64,000 bases of DNA from Anabaena sp. WA102 (lineage in GTDB: Bacteria > Cyanobacteriota > Cyanobacteriia > Cyanobacteriales > Nostocaceae), in contig NZ_CP011456.1 in assembly GCF_001277295.1 (NCBI RefSeq), forward strand, positions 2,480,001-2,544,000. Reading direction: 5' to 3'. The position numbers and the translations under genes are program-made. Shown here piece by piece: positions 60,610 to 64,000 of this stretch (the first letter of the stretch is position 1; each line of letters opens with the position of its first letter). A model generated the notes under the pieces. It was not told the DNA's origin and ran no database searches. It saw only the letters and a program-made list of their open reading frames with translations.

Positions 60610-63600
60610 TTATTTACCTGCTGCTATTAATCCCTGGCTTGAATCCTCGTTATTCCCATTAGCTAAAATCTCAACGGTAGCGAGAAATTCATGCTCCAAG
60701 TAAGGCTTAGTTAAATAAGAATTTGCCCCCAATTCATAAGCTAACTGACGATGTTTATCTGCGCTACGAGAGGTGAGAACAATAACTGGTTTTTTAGCAA
60801 AATCTGGGTTTTGACGGATATGGCTTAACAATTCAAATCCGTTCATTCTTGGCATTTCTAAATCAGAGATAATTACTTCAATTTCTGGATGTAGATGTAG
60901 TTGTTCTAAAGCCTCCATACCATTTTGAGCTTGTAATACTTGATATCCTGATTTTTGTAAAGTGAGACAGAGAGTTTGCCGCAGACTAATAGCATCATCT
61001 ACCACTAAAATTACTTTTGGTGATTGGCTATTTCCTGACACATTAGCGGTTAACTGTTTGTGGGTGTGAGTGGCAACTGTCTCTGGTAAAGCTTGTTGAT
61101 TTGCTGCGGGTGCCATCGGGAGCGACATGACATCCAATGTAGCTTGCATTTCTTTAGTATCAATAAGCAGCGTCCCATCAATAATTAAGATCAAGTTACC
61201 ATTAGCCAAACTACTGCAACCATAAACATATTTTGGTGGGGTAATGGAACTTCCTAACGGCCTAATTACTAATTCTTGTTCTCCAATAATTTGATCAACT
61301 TCTATGCCTACCATACCATGATGGCGACGCAATAAAATGATGGGATTTTTCACCATTCCTGCTTCTGAATTATCTGGGAAATTTTGCAGATTATTTGTAC
61401 TCAAAACTGCGCCATTATAGTACATTAACCCCGCCAGTTTTTGGATATTGACCATCAATTCATCTTCATCTGTCCGCCAATGTAAAAACTGTTTGCCTTC
61501 AAATTCTTTGATTTGTTGAGCAGAGGGAATAACTATTTTTTCAATACTATCTTGTAGTAAAGCGTAAATAACACCACCTGCTTGAACTAACATGAGTTTA
61601 TCTGTAGTCATAGAGAAAGGAATTTTAAGAATAAATGTTGTTCCCTGCTGAGGTGATGATTGCACAGAAATTGAGCCGTTAAGTAATTGTATTTGGGTAC
61701 GAACAATATCTAAACCCATCCCGCGTCCAGAGATTTCACTAACTTTCCCGGCTGTAGAAAATCCCGGAGCAAACATCATCTCTATTAATTCAGATTCGGT
61801 GAGGCGATGAACATAATCTCCACTATTATCATGGGGAATTAGATTAAGTTCTATGGCTCTGCTACGAACTTTTTCTAAGTTTAATCCTTGTCCATCATCA
61901 TGGATTTCAATAACAGTTTGACTACCTTGATTATAGGCAAAAATCTCAATGATACCCTGTGCTGATTTGCCTCTTTCTCGGCGAATTTCTGGAGATTCAA
62001 TCCCATGATCAAAAGAGTTGCGTGCCAGTTGCAAAAGGGGATCATAGAGTTTTTCGGCGATCGCTTTATCAACTAGAACATCTGTACCAGTAAGTTTTAA
62101 TTCTACCTGTTTTCCATAAACATTGGCTAGATTCTGCACCATTTGCGGAAAGCGGCTGAGGATAGTTCCTAAAGGTAACATTCTCGCTTCTACCAAGTTA
62201 TCTATAATATTTAAGGTTAAGGTTTGTTGTTTCTCCCCAATTTGAGCAGCTTGTTTCATCAGTAATTCTAGGGATTCGGAAGTTTCTTGTATTTGCAAGG
62301 TTTCTTCCATTGCTGAATGCAGTGTTAACTGAAACTCTGAATATACATCCATTTCTAAGGAATCAAAATTTACTGAACTCAGGGACTGGGTATGATGAGA
62401 TGAGACATTATTTCCTTGTAATGGCAAATCTCGTAATTGATATAAAGTTAATTGGTGTTGGTGAAGTTGCTGACTTAATCTATCAATTAATTCTATAACT
62501 TGGTCATCATATAAAGTCCGTCTTTTTTGAGAAATTAGTAATTCACCTGTTATGTAATTCAGGCGTTGTAGTCCTTCCACATCAACACGGACAAAGGAAG
62601 ATTGTCGAGAGTTTCTAGTAACTGCATCAGTAGTTTTTTCTTCTAATTGCTGATTAATTTTTGTATCATAGTTTGTGACTACCTCTTCACTAACTGCTGA
62701 TGATGTCACACTTTCTAAATAAATATCATCTTGAACGCCTTCTGTTGTTTCTATGATTGGCATTGCGAGTATATTATCTGGCTCTAAAATAGATTCTCCT
62801 CCCCATATTGATTCCAGAAGGCTATTATTTTCTTCGAGTAATGAAGAAGGAACTATTTCTTTGATTACTAGCAAATCTTGTAATTTAGGATGATCTAGCC
62901 AGTTTTTTTCGGCTTCTGTGACTGGTGGATAATTTTTATATTCTTTGCCTAATTCACGAATTTGCTGCCTTAATTTTTTGATAATGGGAATGGCACTATT
63001 ATTTTGCTCAACAGTATATTGGAATTTAGCAATGGCTAAAATAATAATTAAAATTACACCACGACGATGGAGACATAAAGATTTGCTATCCCCTACTTTT
63101 TCTATAAAGTAAAGAAATTGTTCTAGCCAATGTTCTAAATAATTGACGGGATATTTCTGACTAGATGAAGGAATTAATAAAGATAGATTTAACTCTGATT
63201 CTGGTATTTCTCTGTACTGATTAAACCAGCCAAAAATATAGCGAATAGTTTTTAAATAAACCTTGGCGTGAACTGGTTTTAAAGGTTGATTATTCCCATT
63301 GCTAAGAGTAGTTAAAAAGTGATAAAATTCTGTTGTATTATTAAAAAATGTATCAGCAAAAGATTGGTGAATAGATCCCAGATATGACTCAGATTTTGGG
63401 ATTGTTGCCAAAGAACTGGTTGTGATTACAGGAAATAAATCATCATTTGTCGTATTTACCAGCGCTTGCAATTCTAAAGATGCTGAACCTCCAGAAGTGC
63501 GATCGCCCCCTAAAACAGCTATTTGTGCTGCTTTTAAATCAGTGAAAGCGATTTTAGCAATTTCTCGCACCTTTTGGGGATTTGCATCTAAAACCGCCAT

Positions 63601-64000
63601 AATTGTGCGTGCCAATTTTTCCAATCCTGGTAGATTCAAAGATTCTGCCAAGCCAATAAATACTTCACTTTGAGAGTGGAGTAATTCACAAAATTCAGTA
63701 TTATCTGGTGGATTAGTAAGAGCCTGATTCAGAATATCTAGACGTTGTTTTACTCCTACTTCAAAAATAGATTTAACAATATCAAATCCTAACTCTTCCG
63801 ATGTCGGCACATGAGTTTCTGCTCCGAAAGCATCACCTAACTTTTCTTGGATTTGAATAAATACTGTAGTAGCTCGGTTCAAAAGTTCATCAGCATTGAT
63901 GTTACTGCTAGTAACTTCTGCCGTCACTGCTAATTGTAGACATTCATAACCTTCAACAAGTAAAGTTTGTAATTCACTATCAATAACAACATTAGGATTA
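60610..64000 (-). CDS. CheA-like hybrid histidine kinase with receiver (5' end outside window)
   Basis: At least 1130 residues; the frame stays open to the window edge beyond the GTG at 63927 (codons reading NVVIDSELQTLLVEGYECLQ), so the true start lies outside. C-terminal order: dimerisation segment (VEGLQRLNYITGELLISQKR), HATPase with N box LLQLARNSFDHGIESPEIRR and G2 ISGRGMGLDIVRTQIQLLNG, a CheW-like domain, and a receiver with VILVVDDAISLRQ, SDLEMPRMNGFEL and SYLTKPYLEHEF. The Hpt domain is presumably in the missing part. Such PilL/HmpE/PixL-type kinases control type IV pilus motility, phototaxis or hormogonium formation. No CheW, CheY or MCP gene is visible here. Confidence 0.88.
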   Translation of the reverse strand, partial: NPNVVIDSELQTLLVEGYECLQLAVTAEVTSSNINADELLNRATTVFIQIQEKLGDAFGAETHVPTSEELGFDIVKSIFEVGVKQRLDILNQALTNPPDNTEFCELLHSQSEVFIGLAESLNLPGLEKLARTIMAVLDANPQKVREIAKIAFTDLKAAQIAVLGGDRTSGGSASLELQALVNTTNDDLFPVITTSSLATIPKSESYLGSIHQSFADTFFNNTTEFYHFLTTLSNGNNQPLKPVHAKVYLKTIRYIFGWFNQYREIPESELNLSLLIPSSSQKYPVNYLEHWLEQFLYFIEKVGDSKSLCLHRRGVILIIILAIAKFQYTVEQNNSAIPIIKKLRQQIRELGKEYKNYPPVTEAEKNWLDHPKLQDLLVIKEIVPSSLLEENNSLLESIWGGESILEPDNILAMPIIETTEGVQDDIYLESVTSSAVSEEVVTNYDTKINQQLEEKTTDAVTRNSRQSSFVRVDVEGLQRLNYITGELLISQKRRTLYDDQVIELIDRLSQQLHQHQLTLYQLRDLPLQGNNVSSHHTQSLSSVNFDSLEMDVYSEFQLTLHSAMEETLQIQETSESLELLMKQAAQIGEKQQTLTLNIIDNLVEARMLPLGTILSRFPQMVQNLANVYGKQVELKLTGTDVLVDKAIAEKLYDPLLQLARNSFDHGIESPEIRRERGKSAQGIIEIFAYNQGSQTVIEIHDDGQGLNLEKVRSRAIELNLIPHDNSGDYVHRLTESELIEMMFAPGFSTAGKVSEISGRGMGLDIVRTQIQLLNGSISVQSSPQQGTTFILKIPFSMTTDKLMLVQAGGVIYALLQDSIEKIVIPSAQQIKEFEGKQFLHWRTDEDELMVNIQKLAGLMYYNGAVLSTNNLQNFPDNSEAGMVKNPIILLRRHHGMVGIEVDQIIGEQELVIRPLGSSITPPKYVYGCSSLANGNLILIIDGTLLIDTKEMQATLDVMSLPMAPAANQQALPETVATHTHKQLTANVSGNSQSPKVILVVDDAISLRQTLCLTLQKSGYQVLQAQNGMEALEQLHLHPEIEVIISDLEMPRMNGFELLSHIRQNPDFAKKPVIVLTSRSADKHRQLAYELGANSYLTKPYLEHEFLATVEILANGNNEDSSQGLIAAGK

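Overview
The window reads as chromosomal DNA of a filamentous, probably heterocyst-forming cyanobacterium (Nostocales; Anabaena/Dolichospermum/Nostoc-like). Evidence: photosystem I subunit PsaD beside trpE, the cyanobacterial NDH-1 subunit NdhM, a full-length NifJ, many HIP1 octamers (GCGATCGC), heptanucleotide and AT-rich repeats typical of the group, a DICT-domain histidine kinase, a CHAT protease, and a small protein resembling the Npun_R1517 heterocyst-regulator family. The genus is inference. No tRNA, rRNA, CRISPR array or prophage was recognised.

Layout. 1-6.2 kb: end of cdsA, a DUF2993 protein, an RsuA/RluB-type pseudouridine synthase, a RodZ-like protein, malQ, a Nudix hydrolase and a pentapeptide-repeat/RidA fusion. 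6.3-15.4 kb: Uma2 nuclease, nifJ carrying two in-frame repeat insertions, a CbbX/SpoVK-like AAA+ ATPase, then a decayed zone with a broken PIN toxin, a LuxR-tail fragment, two 129-bp MITE-like elements and a DUF2887 (Rpn-like) nuclease with eleven MQQG repeats. 15.5-25.5 kb: phosphorylase-kinase-like GH15 protein, glycogen-debranching-like amylo-alpha-1,6-glucosidase, and an OpuC-type osmoprotectant ABC transporter. 25.8-29.3 kb: a double-headed alkaline phosphatase with RTX tail, its 3' end cut by a ~100-bp element. 29.5-39.9 kb: an ergothioneine locus (egtD and an OvoA-like egtB) with a B12-binding-type radical SAM protein, a DUF427 protein and a MurL-like PP-loop protein; two MscS channels lie in the middle, flanked by broken copies of egtB, egtD and the radical SAM gene. 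40.5-50.5 kb: DICT histidine kinase, psaD, trpE, a UPF0175/DUF3368 toxin-antitoxin pair, IS66 and nuclease remnants, coaE, hemD, cobA and a response regulator. 50.7-64 kb: small regulator-like protein, an IS605-type element with tnpB, ndhM, then a phospho-signalling/protease island (PP2C phosphatase, CHAT-FHA protease, unknown 211-aa protein, FHA-PrsW intramembrane protease) and a CheA-like hybrid kinase that runs off the end.

Two assemblies stand out as possible under-described systems. (1) The egtB/egtD-radical SAM-DUF427-PP-loop locus, where the broken copies suggest egtB, egtD and the radical SAM gene were once duplicated as a block, so they were linked early. (2) The PP2C/CHAT-FHA/FHA-PrsW island, which could couple Ser/Thr phosphorylation to two different proteases. 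The window is also very rich in small non-autonomous elements: at least six families can be delimited by comparing copies or by their terminal inverted repeats, and several sit inside genes. All functional calls come from reading motifs by eye; no database search was run.
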